DNA of 64,000 bases from Hyphomicrobiales bacterium (GCA_017305665.1 JAFKKH010000025.1:124001-188000), one strand, 5' to 3'. Counted from the stretch's first letter, positions 1 to 9,507 are shown. Program-made: numbers and translations. The notes: generated by a model not told the origin, from the letters alone.

Positions 1-1869
1 CAGGTCGGAATTGAGGCCGCCGATCGGGATCGCCGACGGGCTGCGCGAGCCGTCCGGCGGCGATTTGAGCTTGAGCTTGACCGCAAGACTCTTCCTGCCG
101 GTGAAGCGGCCCGCCCGCTCCTCCTTGTAGTCCGGGTACATCGCGCGCGCGACATCCGAAGCGCGCATCTCGCCGCGCCCCACCGAAGCCATCACGTCGT
201 CAATGGACGACCGGGCAAGCCGCGGCAGCGCACCTGTCAGCTTGTCGTCGGCGTATTCGATCTTGGCGCGGAGGAACAGACGCTCCACGATCCGCCGGCC
301 GAGGCTCGCATACTGGTCGCGAACCGCGGCGCGGGTCGCCCGCCGGATCGCCGCCCGCGCCTTGCCGGTGACGGCCAGCGACTCCCAGGCCGAGGGCGGC
401 GCGGACTGGGCCTGCGAGGTCAAGACCTCGACCTCGTCGCCGTTCTGCAGTTCGGACGACAACGGGGCGAACTTGCCGTTGATCTTGCAGCCGACCGCGC
501 TGTTGCCGACGTCGGTATGCACGGCATAGGCGAAATCGATCACATTGGCGTGGCGCGGCAGCGCGATCAGCTTGCCCTTTGGAGTGAAGCAGAACACCTG
601 GTCGTGGAACAGTTCGAGCTTGGTATGCTCGAGGAATTCCTCGGGGTTCGCGCTTTCCGACAAGATCTCGATGGTGTGGCGCAGCCAGGCAAAGGCATTG
701 GATTCGCGATTGAGCAACTCGGTCGGCGAGCCGACGCCGTCCTTGTAGAAGGCGTGCGCGGCGATGCCGAACTCGGCGATCCGATCCATCTCCTCGGTGC
801 GGAGCTGCAATTCGACGCGCTGATTGCCCGGCCCGATCACGGTGGTGTGGATCGAGCGATAGTCGTTCTGCTTCGGCGTCGAGATGTAGTCCTTGAAGCG
901 GCCGGGCACCACCGGCCACGTGGTGTGAACCACGCCGAGCGCACGATAGCAGGCCTCGACGTCGGTCATCACCACGCGAAATCCGAAGATGTCAGACAAC
1001 TGCTCGAAGCCGACCGACTTGCGCTCCATCTTGGTCCAGATCGAAAACGGCTGCTTGCGGCGGCCATAGACGCGGGCGACGATGCCGTGCTGCCGCAGAC
1101 TGGTCGACAACTGGTTCTCGATCTCGCCGATCAGATTGCGATTGCGCTCGGTCAGCGAATCCAGCCGCTGCATCACCACCGCATGGGCTTCGGGATCGAG
1201 CGTCCGGAACGCCAGATCCTCCAGCTCCTCACGCATTTCCTGCATACCCATCCGGCCGGCCAGCGGCGCATAGATGTCGAGCGTCTCTTCGGCGATGCGC
1301 TGGCGTGACGCCGGCGGCACGAATTCCAGCGTGCGCATGTTATGCAGCCGGTCGGCCAGCTTGATCAGCAGCACGCGGACGTCGTCGGCGATCGCCAGCA
1401 GAAGCTTGCGCAGGTTCTCCGCCTGCTTGGCCTCGCGCGAAACCAGCTCCAGGCGCTTCAGCTTGGTCAGGCCCTCGACCAGCGCGCCGATCTCGTGGCC
1501 GAAGATGGTGTCGATTTCGGTGCGGGTGGCCTCGGTATCCTCGATGGTGTCGTGCAGCAACGCTGCGACGATGGTCGCATCATCGAGCTTGAGGCCGGTC
1601 AGGATGGCCGCAACCTCCAGTGGATGGGAAAAATAGGGGTCGCCCGAGGCGCGCGTCTGTTCGCCATGGGCCTTCATGGCGTAGACATAGGCCCGGTTCA
1701 GCAGGTCCTCGTCAGTGTCCGGGTTGTAAGAACGGACACGCTCGACCAGATCGTACTGGCGCATCATGCGTGGGCGCGGCGCCCTCGCCGGCACGGCCGG
1801 CGCCGGAGCCGCCGCAACCGCACCGGTCGCGGCCTGCATCTGCCGTCGCCTCCGTGGCCAATTCGCCAT
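1..1869 (-). CDS. rsh: Bifunctional (p)ppGpp synthetase/hydrolase (Rsh, RelA/SpoT), 3' end cut by window edge
   Basis: Makes and degrades the stringent-response alarmone (p)ppGpp. The 623 codons present read, in order: a variable N-terminal 35 residues; the HD hydrolase domain, with HPLEVAAIL and the LLHDTIED metal site; the RelA/SpoT synthetase domain; a TGS domain (ALPRHANVIDFAYAVHTDVGNSAVG region); and the start of the linker. The reading frame runs off the left edge at IPIGGLNSDL, so the C-terminal ACT domain lies outside. An intact HD site suggests both activities, as for alphaproteobacterial Rsh. I chose the ATG at 1869 because AGGAAGG lies about 10 nt upstream; in-frame ATGs at 1839 and 1767 are alternatives. 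rpoZ lies upstream on the same strand, the usual rpoZ-spoT arrangement, though a terminator separates them. Confidence 0.95.
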   Translation of the reverse strand, partial: MANWPRRRRQMQAATGAVAAAPAPAVPARAPRPRMMRQYDLVERVRSYNPDTDEDLLNRAYVYAMKAHGEQTRASGDPYFSHPLEVAAILTGLKLDDATIVAALLHDTIEDTEATRTEIDTIFGHEIGALVEGLTKLKRLELVSREAKQAENLRKLLLAIADDVRVLLIKLADRLHNMRTLEFVPPASRQRIAEETLDIYAPLAGRMGMQEMREELEDLAFRTLDPEAHAVVMQRLDSLTERNRNLIGEIENQLSTSLRQHGIVARVYGRRKQPFSIWTKMERKSVGFEQLSDIFGFRVVMTDVEACYRALGVVHTTWPVVPGRFKDYISTPKQNDYRSIHTTVIGPGNQRVELQLRTEEMDRIAEFGIAAHAFYKDGVGSPTELLNRESNAFAWLRHTIEILSESANPEEFLEHTKLELFHDQVFCFTPKGKLIALPRHANVIDFAYAVHTDVGNSAVGCKINGKFAPLSSELQNGDEVEVLTSQAQSAPPSAWESLAVTGKARAAIRRATRAAVRDQYASLGRRIVERLFLRAKIEYADDKLTGALPRLARSSIDDVMASVGRGEMRASDVARAMYPDYKEERAGRFTGRKSLAVKLKLKSPPDGSRSPSAIPIGGLNSDL

Positions 1870-2064
1870 CGAATCAATGCCTTCCTGCGTAAAACCGATC
1901 CACGCACTCTTTAATATCTATCCTAGAACGTCCCGACCGAAAGTCGAATTCGATCTGAAATGGCAACAGAATTTGGTTATCGGGACGGTAGCTGTCCCCG
2001 TGAGCACCGATCAGCGCCGTGCGCCAACATTAATTTCCGTCCATGAATTTTTGCCCACCAAATG

Positions 2065-2094
2065 CAAAAAAGCCCGGACCAGGGTCCGGGCTTT
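2065..2094 (-). terminator. Rho-independent terminator after rpoZ
   Basis: A perfect 10-bp inverted repeat, AGCCCGGACC / GGTCCGGGCT, with a 2-base loop ends 26 bp beyond the rpoZ stop codon. On the minus strand it is followed by six T residues (the A-run at 2065-2070). It should separate rpoZ from rsh, so rsh probably has its own promoter in 1870-2064. Confidence 0.85.
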
Positions 2095-2119
2095 CAAAAC
2101 CATCGAAGGTGACCGACGG

Positions 2120-2512
2120 TCACTCGTCCTCTTCGGGCTGCTCCTCGGGCGGCGCGAGCCCCTCAAGCCCCTTCAGCAGCTCTTCCTCGGTCATGCGCTC
2201 GACGGCGACCTCGGTGTCGTCGGCATCGACGCTGGCACCGGCCGAACCGATCAGCGGGACAGTGTCGGGTTCGGGCTCATCGACCTCGACGAACTTCTGC
2301 AGAGAATGGACCAGTTCTTCCTTGAGATCTTCCGGAGAAACGGTCTGATCGGCGATCTCGCGCAGCGAAACCACCGGATTCTTGTCGTTGTCGCGATCAA
2401 TCGTAAGTTGCGACCCCTGCGAAATCATCCGTGCGCGATGCGCAGCCAAAAGGACCAGGTCGAACCTGTTATCAACCTTGTCAATGCAATCTTCTACGGT
2501 GACGCGCGCCAT
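2120..2512 (-). CDS. rpoZ: DNA-directed RNA polymerase omega subunit
   Basis: Small subunit that helps beta' fold and join RNA polymerase. The 130-residue product begins [20 protein letters not shown], the standard omega N-terminus, followed by [13 protein letters not shown] and a VVSLREIAD helix. About the last 60 residues form an acidic tail rich in Glu, Asp and Pro that is longer than in E. coli omega (91 residues) but common in Rhizobiales. The frame stays open upstream to 2689, but the conserved omega start is the ATG at 2512. It lies upstream of rsh on the same strand. Confidence 0.95.
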   Translation of the reverse strand: MARVTVEDCIDKVDNRFDLVLLAAHRARMISQGSQLTIDRDNDKNPVVSLREIADQTVSPEDLKEELVHSLQKFVEVDEPEPDTVPLIGSAGASVDADDTEVAVERMTEEELLKGLEGLAPPEEQPEEDE

Positions 2513-2862
2513 GGCCTGTCGCTCCGTTAAGTGGGACCGAAATTGTTGGTTATACCCGCTAGGTATAGTGGCTTTGCCGGTTTCGCAACAGGGAATTTCG
2601 CATTTGGCTCGGCGGACGGTCTCTGCTAACCCCATGGAGGGGCCAGAAGGCCGGAGTGTCCGGAAGCGGAATAAATGCCGACCGGACAAGAAATCGCTTC
2701 ATTGCTTCGTCAAAAGTATACGGCCACCGCCCTTACCTCACCTCGTCGCGGCGGTGTCTGTTTCGGTCCGACCCGCAAGACGCGAACCTTCACATTATTG
2801 GAAAGCGCGGCCATCCCAGGCTGTGCCGATAAACCGCCAACCACGATCACGAGAAAAACTGG
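2513..2862. other. Divergent intergenic region between rpoZ and NYN gene
   Basis: About 350 bp between divergently read genes, so it should hold the promoters of both. I see no convincing small ORF, RNA gene or strong hairpin. The open frames here have no clear ribosome binding site and no recognisable product. Confidence 0.5.
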
Positions 2863-3489
2863 ATGTCAGCTGCTTCCAACAGAATCGCGCTCTTTATCGA
2901 TGGCGCTAATCTTTACGCTACCGCCAAGACGCTCGGTTTCGACATCGACTACAAGCGCCTGCTGAAGGAGTTCCAGTCGCGGGGCACCCTCGTTCGCGCC
3001 TTCTACTACACGGCGATCATCGAGGATCAGGAATACTCCTCGATACGGCCGCTGATCGATTGGCTCGACTACAACGGCTACACGGTCGTTACGAAAGCCA
3101 CCAAGGAATTCATCGACGCATCCGGACGCCGCAAGGTGAAGGGCAACATGGACATCGAGCTCGCCGTCGATGCCATGGAGTTGGCCGAGCACGTCGATCA
3201 GATCGTGCTGTTTTCGGGCGACGGAGACTTCCGTTCGCTGGTCGAAGCCGTGCAGCGCCGTGGCGTCCGCGTCACCGTGGTGTCCACCATTTCCAGCCAG
3301 CCGCCGATGATCGCCGACGAACTGCGCCGTCAGGCGGATGTCTTCACCGACCTTGTCGAGCTGCAGCCGAAGCTCGGCCGCGATCCATCGGAACGCCCTG
3401 CGCCGCGCGAGCCGCGCCACCACGCGCCGCAATTCCTGCAGCGGGCAACCACCATGGCGCCACGAGGCGATGACGACTTCGACGACTGA
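2863..3489 (+). CDS. NYN/LabA-like (DUF88) PIN-fold nuclease-like protein
   Basis: A 208-residue protein of the NYN (DUF88, LabA-like) family, whose members have a PIN-like fold and are thought to act on RNA. The acidic motifs expected for metal binding are present: FIDGANLY near residue 12, GNMDIELAVD near 97 and LFSGDGDF near 118. The last 45 residues are Pro/Arg/His-rich, end in an acidic GDDDFDD, and look disordered. The next gene (uracil-DNA glycosylase) starts inside its 3' end, so the two are probably translationally coupled. A catalytic role is inferred from the family, not shown. Confidence 0.85.
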   Translation: MSAASNRIALFIDGANLYATAKTLGFDIDYKRLLKEFQSRGTLVRAFYYTAIIEDQEYSSIRPLIDWLDYNGYTVVTKATKEFIDASGRRKVKGNMDIELAVDAMELAEHVDQIVLFSGDGDFRSLVEAVQRRGVRVTVVSTISSQPPMIADELRRQADVFTDLVELQPKLGRDPSERPAPREPRHHAPQFLQRATTMAPRGDDDFDD

Positions 3490-4168
3490 GCCGCGGTCGC
3501 GCGTCAAACCAGCAATGTCCGGCGCCGGTGATCCGGTCGCAGAGCCCGGACGCGATTGTCCGCTCTGCCCGCGGCTGGTCGACTTTCGCCTGTCGATACG
3601 AGCGCGCGAACCCGGCTGGTTCAATGCACCAGTCGCCTCGTTCGGTGATCGCGATGCGGCCCTGCTGATCGTCGGACTCGCGCCGGGATTGCAGGGCGCC
3701 AACCGTACCGGACGGCCCTTCACCGGCGACTATGCCGGCGACCTGCTCTACGCCACACTCATCAAATACGGCTTTGCCAAGGGGCACTACCAGGCCCGCC
3801 CCGACGACAGCCTCGCTTTGGTCGATTGCCGCATCAGCAACGCCGTGCGTTGTGTGCCGCCGCAGAACAAGCCGTTGCCGGTCGAGATCAACACTTGCCG
3901 ACAGTTTCTTGGAATGACGCTCGCCGATATGCCGCGGCTGCGCGCGATCGTCGCGCTCGGCCGCATCGCCCACGATTCCGTGGTGAAGGCCCTCGGCCTC
4001 CGCGCCAAGGAAGCGCCCTTCGCGCATGGCGCCGTGCATCGCGCGGGCGCGGTCGGCCTGTACGACAGCTACCACTGTTCGCGCTACAACACGAACACTC
4101 GCGTTCTGACGCCCGAGATGTTCGAGAACGTATTTGCGCAGGTCCGCGAAGACCTGAAGCAACGCTGA
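3470..4168 (+). CDS. Uracil-DNA glycosylase, family 5 (UDGb), iron-sulfur type
   Basis: Removes uracil and related deaminated bases from DNA. From the ATG at 3470 the product is 232 residues. Four cysteines, C30/C33 (CPLC) and C128/C143, match the 4Fe-4S ligands of family 4/5 enzymes. GLAPGLQGANRTGRPFTGD (about 69-87) is the family-5 motif A, which has Ala where family 4 has an acidic residue. SYHCSRYNT near the C-terminus replaces the HPS loop. The start overlaps the NYN gene by 20 bp. A downstream ATG at 3515 would also keep the Fe-S site. A PilZ gene converges 4 bp beyond the stop. Confidence 0.88.
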   Translation: MTTSTTEPRSRVKPAMSGAGDPVAEPGRDCPLCPRLVDFRLSIRAREPGWFNAPVASFGDRDAALLIVGLAPGLQGANRTGRPFTGDYAGDLLYATLIKYGFAKGHYQARPDDSLALVDCRISNAVRCVPPQNKPLPVEINTCRQFLGMTLADMPRLRAIVALGRIAHDSVVKALGLRAKEAPFAHGAVHRAGAVGLYDSYHCSRYNTNTRVLTPEMFENVFAQVREDLKQR

Positions 4169-4172
4169 GACT

Positions 4173-4442
4173 CTACTTCGATCCGGTGAAGCGGATGCCC
4201 GCCATCTCGCCGTTGCGCCAGATCCGCTCGCACTCGCGCGGTGGAGAATTCGGCACGAGAGCGACGCCAAAACGCTTTGGCAGGGTCAAGCCGGACGCGA
4301 CGACCAAGCGCGCGCCCTCGCTCGAAATGTCCATAACCTGGCATTCCGACCTGCCCTCGACGGAATCGAGCACAAGCCAAGCTCGTTGATGCCGGCGCCG
4401 CATGCGCCGAATGGCACGCTTCTGTTTGATCCGCATAGCCAA
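4173..4442 (-). CDS. Small PilZ-domain protein (candidate c-di-GMP receptor)
   Basis: An 89-residue single-domain PilZ protein. The N-terminus is strongly basic (RIKQKRAIRRMRRRHQR) and supplies the arginines of the RxxxR element. CQVMDISSEGARL provides the D/NxSxxG element that contacts cyclic di-GMP. The rest forms the short beta-barrel, ending in MAGIRFTGSK. It stands alone, converging with the uracil-DNA glycosylase gene, with an inverted repeat just upstream at 4476-4501. The second PilZ protein in the window is at 53330. The window also encodes a PleD diguanylate cyclase, but a direct link is only inference. Confidence 0.8.
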   Translation of the reverse strand: MAMRIKQKRAIRRMRRRHQRAWLVLDSVEGRSECQVMDISSEGARLVVASGLTLPKRFGVALVPNSPPRECERIWRNGEMAGIRFTGSK

Positions 4443-4475
4443 AACAAATCACCTCTAACCTGAAATTGCCTTGCG

Positions 4476-4501
4476 CCGATCGTTCAAAATTTAACGATCG
4501 G
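4476..4501. promoter_or_regulatory. Perfect 9-bp inverted repeat upstream of PilZ gene
   Basis: CCGATCGTT, an 8-bp A/T-rich spacer, then AACGATCGG, lies 34 bp upstream of the PilZ start and 30 bp beyond the peroxiredoxin stop. Neither strand has a T-run directly after it, so it looks more like an operator or a weak hairpin than an intrinsic terminator. Confidence 0.4.
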
Positions 4502-4530
4502 ATGAAATCCAAACGTAGGGGCAAAAACTG

Positions 4531-5112
4531 CTACTTCGAAACGGGATTCTCCTTCAACCACGCCAGCACATCGCCCGCATTCCGGTCCGGCGGAAACACC
4601 GGGTAGAATACATGGCTGATCCTGCCATCGTCGATGATCAACGCCAGCCGCTTGATGAGGGTCAACCCGGCCACCTCCATCGTCGGCAGATCGAGCGCGC
4701 GGGTCAGCGCGAGCTTCTCATCCGACAGTACCGCGAACGGCAGATGCAGACGCGCCGCCATTTCGCTTTGATAGTCATGGCTCTGGGTCGACAACCCAAA
4801 TACGTGCTGCGCTCCGGCCAACTTGAGTTCTGCGAACAGGTCGCGGAACGAACAGGTTTGCGGCGTGCAGCCTCGGGCGCCCGGAATCATATCCCAATCA
4901 TCGACCAGACTGATCTTGCCCGGCTCGCCCGTCCGCGGATAGGCGAACACCACCGTCCGGCCTTTCAGCGCAGCCAGCTGCACCGAAACATTGTCGGTCG
5001 CGAGCAGATCGATGGGCGGGATCGTCATCCCCGGCAGATGCCGCGTACCGCCGTCATCGGCCGGGGCCGGAATCTTGCTCCAGTCCACTTCGTGCAAATT
5101 CTTCTGGTTCAT
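4531..5112 (-). CDS. Peroxiredoxin (AhpC/TSA-like thioredoxin fold)
   Basis: Probable thiol peroxidase of 193 residues. The thioredoxin-fold segment VVFAYPRTGEPGK leads to the redox site GARGCTPQTCSFRDLFAEL, with two Cys five residues apart; the second (TCSFRD) is the likely peroxidatic Cys and the first a possible local resolving Cys. The conserved VFGLSTQSHDYQSEMAARL and LPFAVLSDE segments follow, and the protein ends with LIIDDGRISHVFYPVFPPD. I chose the ATG at 5112 because GAGGG lies 7 nt upstream; an in-frame ATG at 5133 has no such site. It precedes PilZ on the minus strand. The reductant is unknown. Confidence 0.85.
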   Translation of the reverse strand: MNQKNLHEVDWSKIPAPADDGGTRHLPGMTIPPIDLLATDNVSVQLAALKGRTVVFAYPRTGEPGKISLVDDWDMIPGARGCTPQTCSFRDLFAELKLAGAQHVFGLSTQSHDYQSEMAARLHLPFAVLSDEKLALTRALDLPTMEVAGLTLIKRLALIIDDGRISHVFYPVFPPDRNAGDVLAWLKENPVSK

Positions 5113-5157
5113 ATGACGACCCTCAGTCTCCATCGATCATGGCGAACGAAGCGCGCG

Positions 5158-5631
5158 TTATCCCCTCGCCCGCAACAGACGGCCTTTTTCCCGGCCCCAG
5201 TCGCGTTTCTTGACGGTCTCGCGCTTGTCATGCAGCTTCTTGCCCTTGGCTACCGCGAGCAAAAGTTTCGCCCGGCCGCGTTCGTTGAAGTAGAGCTTCA
5301 AGGGGATCAGCGTCATACCTTCGCGATCCACCGCCCCCATCAGCCGATTGATCTGCTTGCGGTGCAGCAGGAGCTTACGCGGACGCTTCGGCTCGTGATT
5401 GAAGCGGTTCGCCTGCAGATATTCGGGGATGTTGGCGTTGATCAGCCAGATCTCACCGTTCTTGGAGTCGGCGTAGGATTCTGCGATCGTGGACTTGCCG
5501 TTGCGGGCAGACTTGACCTCGGTGCCGGTCAGCGCAATGCCGGCTTCGACGGTGTCCTCGATCGCATAGTTGAACCGGGCCTTTCTGTTTTCAGCGACCA
5601 CCTTGATGGTGCGCTCGTTCTTTTCGGCCAT
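5158..5631 (-). CDS. smpB: SsrA-binding protein SmpB
   Basis: RNA-binding partner of tmRNA in trans-translation, which rescues stalled ribosomes. The 157 residues carry the family signatures: [30 protein letters not shown], the OB-fold region, and a basic C-terminal tail ending [17 protein letters not shown] that enters the decoding site. A GGAGG lies 8 nt before the ATG. It follows mscL and dapA on the same strand; smpB near dapA is a common rhizobial arrangement. The ssrA tmRNA gene is not in this window. Confidence 0.97.
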   Translation of the reverse strand: MAEKNERTIKVVAENRKARFNYAIEDTVEAGIALTGTEVKSARNGKSTIAESYADSKNGEIWLINANIPEYLQANRFNHEPKRPRKLLLHRKQINRLMGAVDREGMTLIPLKLYFNERGRAKLLLAVAKGKKLHDKRETVKKRDWGREKGRLLRARG

Positions 5632-5709
5632 ATCCGTGAAACCTCCGGGCGCTGTCGAACGACAACGCCCGATCCTTCTAATCTAACACACAGGCGTTAG
5701 GCGTTGGTC

Positions 5710-6129
5710 TTACGCCTTCGCTTTCAGGAGATCGCGGATCTCACTGAGCAATTCTTCTTCTCGGGTAGGCTTCGGCGGTTCGGCGGGCGCGGCCTCTTCC
5801 TTGCGCTTCAGCTTGCCCATGAGCTGAACCACGACAAACAGAACGAAGGCGACAATAAGGAAGTTCAGCGTGAGGGTGAGAAAATTGCCCCATGCCAGCA
5901 CGGCGCCCTGCTTCTTGGCGTCGACGAGGTTCGCAGCCGTGACCGACTTTGCAAGTGGCGTGAAATAGTTCGAGAAGTCGAGTCCTCCGGTGATCGCACC
6001 GACGATCGGCATGATGATGTCCGACACCATCGAGGTCACGATCGCGCCGAACGCCGCACCGATGATGACCGCGACAGCGAGATCGACCACATTGCCTTTC
6101 AGGGCAAACTTCTTGAATTCCTCAAGCAT
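5710..6129 (-). CDS. mscL: Large-conductance mechanosensitive channel MscL
   Basis: Inner-membrane pentameric channel that opens under hypo-osmotic shock. The 139-residue length is normal. The N-terminal amphipathic helix [21 protein letters not shown] leads into TM1 ([20 protein letters not shown]), then the periplasmic loop, TM2 ([18 protein letters not shown]) and a cytoplasmic helical bundle ending in [16 protein letters not shown]. It sits between dapA and smpB, 27 bp after dapA's stop. Confidence 0.97.
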   Translation of the reverse strand: MLEEFKKFALKGNVVDLAVAVIIGAAFGAIVTSMVSDIIMPIVGAITGGLDFSNYFTPLAKSVTAANLVDAKKQGAVLAWGNFLTLTLNFLIVAFVLFVVVQLMGKLKRKEEAAPAEPPKPTREEELLSEIRDLLKAKA

Positions 6130-6156
6130 TTGGCAAACTCCCCTTTTTTAAAGCAG

Positions 6157-7047
6157 TCAGTTGAGAAGACCCGCATGTACCATGGCGTCGCGAATGATTT
6201 TTCCGGTCGGAGCCGTCACCGGCATGAGCGGCAGGCGCACCGTCTCATCGATCCGGCCGAGCAGCTTGAGCCCGTGCTTGGCACCGGCGAGACCCGGCTC
6301 CTTGAAGATCGCATCGTGCAGCGGCACCAGCCGGTCCTGGATCTTGAGACCCGTTGCGTAGTCGCCCTTCAGCACCGCCGTCATGAGATCGGCGCAGAGT
6401 TTCGGTGCGACATTCGCGACGACGGAGATACAGCCGTGCCCGCCCGCGGCCATGTAGGCGAGCGCCGTCATGTCCTCGCCCGAGAGTTGGATGAAATCCG
6501 GTCCCATCGCGTGGCGCTGCTGCGAGACCCGCGCCAGGTTGGCGGTGGCGTCCTTGACGCCCGCGATATTTTTCAGTTCGAATAGCCGCGTCATGGTCTC
6601 GACGGAGAGATCGACGACCGAGCGCGGCGGAATGTTGTAGATGATGATGGGAATGCCGATCGCATCGTTCACCGCCTTGAAGTGCTGATACATGCCCTCC
6701 TGCGTCGGCTTGTTGTAATACGGCGTCACCACGAGCACCGCGTCGGCTCCCGCCTTCTCCGCGTGCTTGGCAAGATCGACCGCCTCGCGGGTGGAGTTCG
6801 ATCCTGCTCCAGCGATCACAGGCACGCGGCCCTTGGCTTCGTCGATGCACCACTCGACGACCTTGCGGTGTTCGTCGTGGCTAAGCGTCGGGCTCTCACC
6901 CGTCGTGCCAACCGGCACCAACCCGTGACTGCCTTCATCGATCTGCCAGCTCACCAGCTTGCGAAGGGCGGCTTCATCGACGGACCCGTTTTTGAACGGC
7001 GTCACCAGGGCGGTGTAGGATCCCCGGAACTTCGTCTTGCCTGCCAT
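6157..7047 (-). CDS. dapA: 4-hydroxy-tetrahydrodipicolinate synthase
   Basis: Condenses pyruvate with aspartate semialdehyde, the first committed step to lysine and meso-diaminopimelate. The 296 residues form the DapA TIM barrel: GTTGESPTL near residue 47 contacts pyruvate, YNIPPRS near 135 holds the catalytic Tyr, and GVKDAT near 163 carries the Schiff-base Lys. [11 protein letters not shown] is also conserved. First gene of a minus-strand run with mscL and smpB. The 246-bp gap to the next, divergent gene should contain the promoters. Confidence 0.97.
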   Translation of the reverse strand: MAGKTKFRGSYTALVTPFKNGSVDEAALRKLVSWQIDEGSHGLVPVGTTGESPTLSHDEHRKVVEWCIDEAKGRVPVIAGAGSNSTREAVDLAKHAEKAGADAVLVVTPYYNKPTQEGMYQHFKAVNDAIGIPIIIYNIPPRSVVDLSVETMTRLFELKNIAGVKDATANLARVSQQRHAMGPDFIQLSGEDMTALAYMAAGGHGCISVVANVAPKLCADLMTAVLKGDYATGLKIQDRLVPLHDAIFKEPGLAGAKHGLKLLGRIDETVRLPLMPVTAPTGKIIRDAMVHAGLLN

Positions 7048-7293
7048 GACCTGTCTCCGAACGGTTTTCTGCGGAACACGCTAACCGGCTCCGGTCCGCT
7101 GAATTGCCAATTGCACCAGTCATATCGGGTCTGACGCTGCGGCGAAAGGTCCGCTCCTGCGGCACCAGCCGCGATTTTGCCGCCGTTGGGGCGCACACAT
7201 CGGCCGTGCGCAGGATTTTAGTATTTTGTCCACATATTCAATGAAATAGATATGAGGCCTGAGCGCCTGCATGATTCGCCGCGAAGGATTGCC

Positions 7294-9507
7294 GTGACAT
7301 TGCTTGTGCCCGCATCATGGTTGAGAACGACCGCCTTCGGCGCAAGCCTCGTGCTGGCGGCCGGGCTCTGGGCGGGGACTGCCGACGCGCGAAAAGCAGC
7401 CAAGGTTCCCGTGCCGAAGCCGCGCCCGATCTCGCGCCATGTCGTGCCGAAAACCGCGGCCGCCGAGCATGGCAAGACCTCCACTCCGGACAGGACAAGC
7501 GCGGCGCCTGCCATTCAGCCCGCCACACGCCAGCATGCCGCGCTTCCTCCGCCGCCGAAACGCAGGGCCGTTCCGGAAGCCGCCGTGGCAGCAACAACGT
7601 CGACGTCGCGCGCCGATCTCGATGCGCTCAAGAACGTCATCGATCTGATCCGCAAGCACAAGCCATCCGACGCGACGCAGGTCGAGGCCAGCATTACCGA
7701 TCCGGTCGCGCGCAAACTCGCAGAGTGGATCATCCTGCGCAGCGATGACAACGGCGCGTCGGTCGAACGCTACCGCGCTTTCATCGCCGCCAACCCGAGC
7801 TGGCCATCGCAGACCTTCCTGCGCCGGCGCGCCGAGGCATCGCTATGGGACGACCACCGCGACGATGCCACCGTGCTGGCGTGGTTCAACAACGAGCGGC
7901 CGCTGTCGGCCAAGGGACGTTTCGCGCTGGCGCGCACCCTGCTCGCGCGCGGCGATCGCACCAGGGCCGAGCAACTGGTCCGGGAAGCCTGGCGCACCGA
8001 CTCCATGACGGAAGCGCTCGAGGAGAAGGCGTTGGAAGTCTTCGGCCCGCTGGTCACGCCGGGCGACCAGAAGGCGCGGATGGATTACCTGCTCTATGGC
8101 CGAGATCACGACGCGGCACTGCGCGCCGCGAAACGCCTCGGCAGCGCCCAGCTCGCGCTTGCCAAAGCGCGCATCGCCGCTGATCGCAAGTCGTCAAGCC
8201 TGCGCTCACTACTGGAGAAGGTGCCGCGCGAGCTGCACAGCGATCCCGGTTACATCTTCGCCCGCATTCAACTGCTGCGCCGCGAGGAGAAATTCGCCGA
8301 CGCCGCGCGGCTGATGCTGAGCGCACCGCGCGATCCCAACCGGCTTTACAATGTCGACGAATGGTGGATCGAGCGGCGGTTGCTCGCACGCAAGATGATC
8401 GACATCGGCGAGTATCGCACTGCGTATCTGATCGCGCGCGACGCCGCACTTCCCACGCGTGACATCTACAAGACCGAGCAGGAATTCACCGCCGGCTGGA
8501 TCGCCCTGCGGTTTCTGAAGGACCCCAACACGGCGGCCCGGCATTTTGCCCGCATCGGCGTCGGCAGCGTCAACCCGACCGCGCTGGCGAGGGCCGGCTA
8601 CTGGCAGGGCCGTGCGGCCGAGGCCGCGGGACGCATCCAGGACGCCCGTCAGGCCTATGCCGCAGCGGCCGAACATTCCACCAGCTATTATGGTCAGCTC
8701 GCACGCGCCAAACTGGGCTTGCCGCAAATCGCGTTGCGCGGCGTTCCGGGCAGTCGGTCGCGCGGCGTCGAACGGCTCGAAATCGTGCGAGCCGTGCAGC
8801 TTCTATACGCCCTCGACGACGGCGACCTTGCGGTCCCGATCTTTGCCGATGTCGGCGAGAACGGCGATCCCGACGCGGTACTCGGCCTTGGCGAACTGGC
8901 GTCACGGCACGGCGACGCGCGGGGCATGTTGCTGGCCGGCAAGGCTGCGCTCAACCGCGGGCTGCCGTTCGATTTCTACGCCTATCCCGTTAACGGTATT
9001 CCGCCCTTCAAATCGATCGGCCCGGACGTCGAGCGCAGCATCGTCTACGCGATCGCCCGGCAGGAAAGCGCCTTCAATCCGTCGGTCGTGTCGCCCGCTC
9101 ATGCCTACGGGCTGATGCAGGTGACACCCGATGCCGGACGCTACGTCTGCAGGAAATACGGCGCGAAATTCGATCTTAATCGCCTGAAAAGCGAGCCCGC
9201 CTACAACGCAGCGCTTGGCGCAGCCGAGCTCGGCGGCCTGATCGAGGACTATCGCGGCTCCTACATCATGACGTTCGCGGCTTATAACGCCGGGCGCGGC
9301 AGCGTCAGGAAATGGGTCGAGCGCTACGGCGATCCGCGCGACCCCAAGGTCGATGCGGTCGACTGGGTCGAACTGATTCCATTCTCGGAGACCCGCAACT
9401 ACGTGCAGCGGATCATGGAGAATCTGCAGGTCTATCGCGCCCGCTTCGGCGGCGGATCGCGGCTGCAGATCGAAGCCGACCTGCATCGCGGCTCGGTGGT
9501 GGAATAG
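7294..9507 (+). CDS. slt: Soluble lytic murein transglycosylase (Slt70-like)
   Basis: Periplasmic enzyme that cleaves peptidoglycan glycan strands to 1,6-anhydro-muropeptides. A signal peptide (ASLVLAAGLWAGTADA) is followed by a Pro/Ala/Lys-rich linker, a long alpha-helical superhelical region, and a C-terminal SLT domain: IARQESAFNPS with the catalytic Glu, AYGLMQVTP, FAAYNAGRG, and IPFSETRNYVQRI. I prefer the GTG at 7294 (737 residues) because AAGGA lies 6 nt upstream; the ATG at 7252 would add 14 residues and has no ribosome binding site. Read divergently from dapA. Confidence 0.93.
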   Translation: MTLLVPASWLRTTAFGASLVLAAGLWAGTADARKAAKVPVPKPRPISRHVVPKTAAAEHGKTSTPDRTSAAPAIQPATRQHAALPPPPKRRAVPEAAVAATTSTSRADLDALKNVIDLIRKHKPSDATQVEASITDPVARKLAEWIILRSDDNGASVERYRAFIAANPSWPSQTFLRRRAEASLWDDHRDDATVLAWFNNERPLSAKGRFALARTLLARGDRTRAEQLVREAWRTDSMTEALEEKALEVFGPLVTPGDQKARMDYLLYGRDHDAALRAAKRLGSAQLALAKARIAADRKSSSLRSLLEKVPRELHSDPGYIFARIQLLRREEKFADAARLMLSAPRDPNRLYNVDEWWIERRLLARKMIDIGEYRTAYLIARDAALPTRDIYKTEQEFTAGWIALRFLKDPNTAARHFARIGVGSVNPTALARAGYWQGRAAEAAGRIQDARQAYAAAAEHSTSYYGQLARAKLGLPQIALRGVPGSRSRGVERLEIVRAVQLLYALDDGDLAVPIFADVGENGDPDAVLGLGELASRHGDARGMLLAGKAALNRGLPFDFYAYPVNGIPPFKSIGPDVERSIVYAIARQESAFNPSVVSPAHAYGLMQVTPDAGRYVCRKYGAKFDLNRLKSEPAYNAALGAAELGGLIEDYRGSYIMTFAAYNAGRGSVRKWVERYGDPRDPKVDAVDWVELIPFSETRNYVQRIMENLQVYRARFGGGSRLQIEADLHRGSVVE

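Noticed and set aside
517-1308. Long plus-strand frame opposite rsh
   Set aside because: It is the antisense of the RelA/SpoT coding region; the minus frame carries clear HD, synthetase and TGS motifs, the plus one shows no family pattern.
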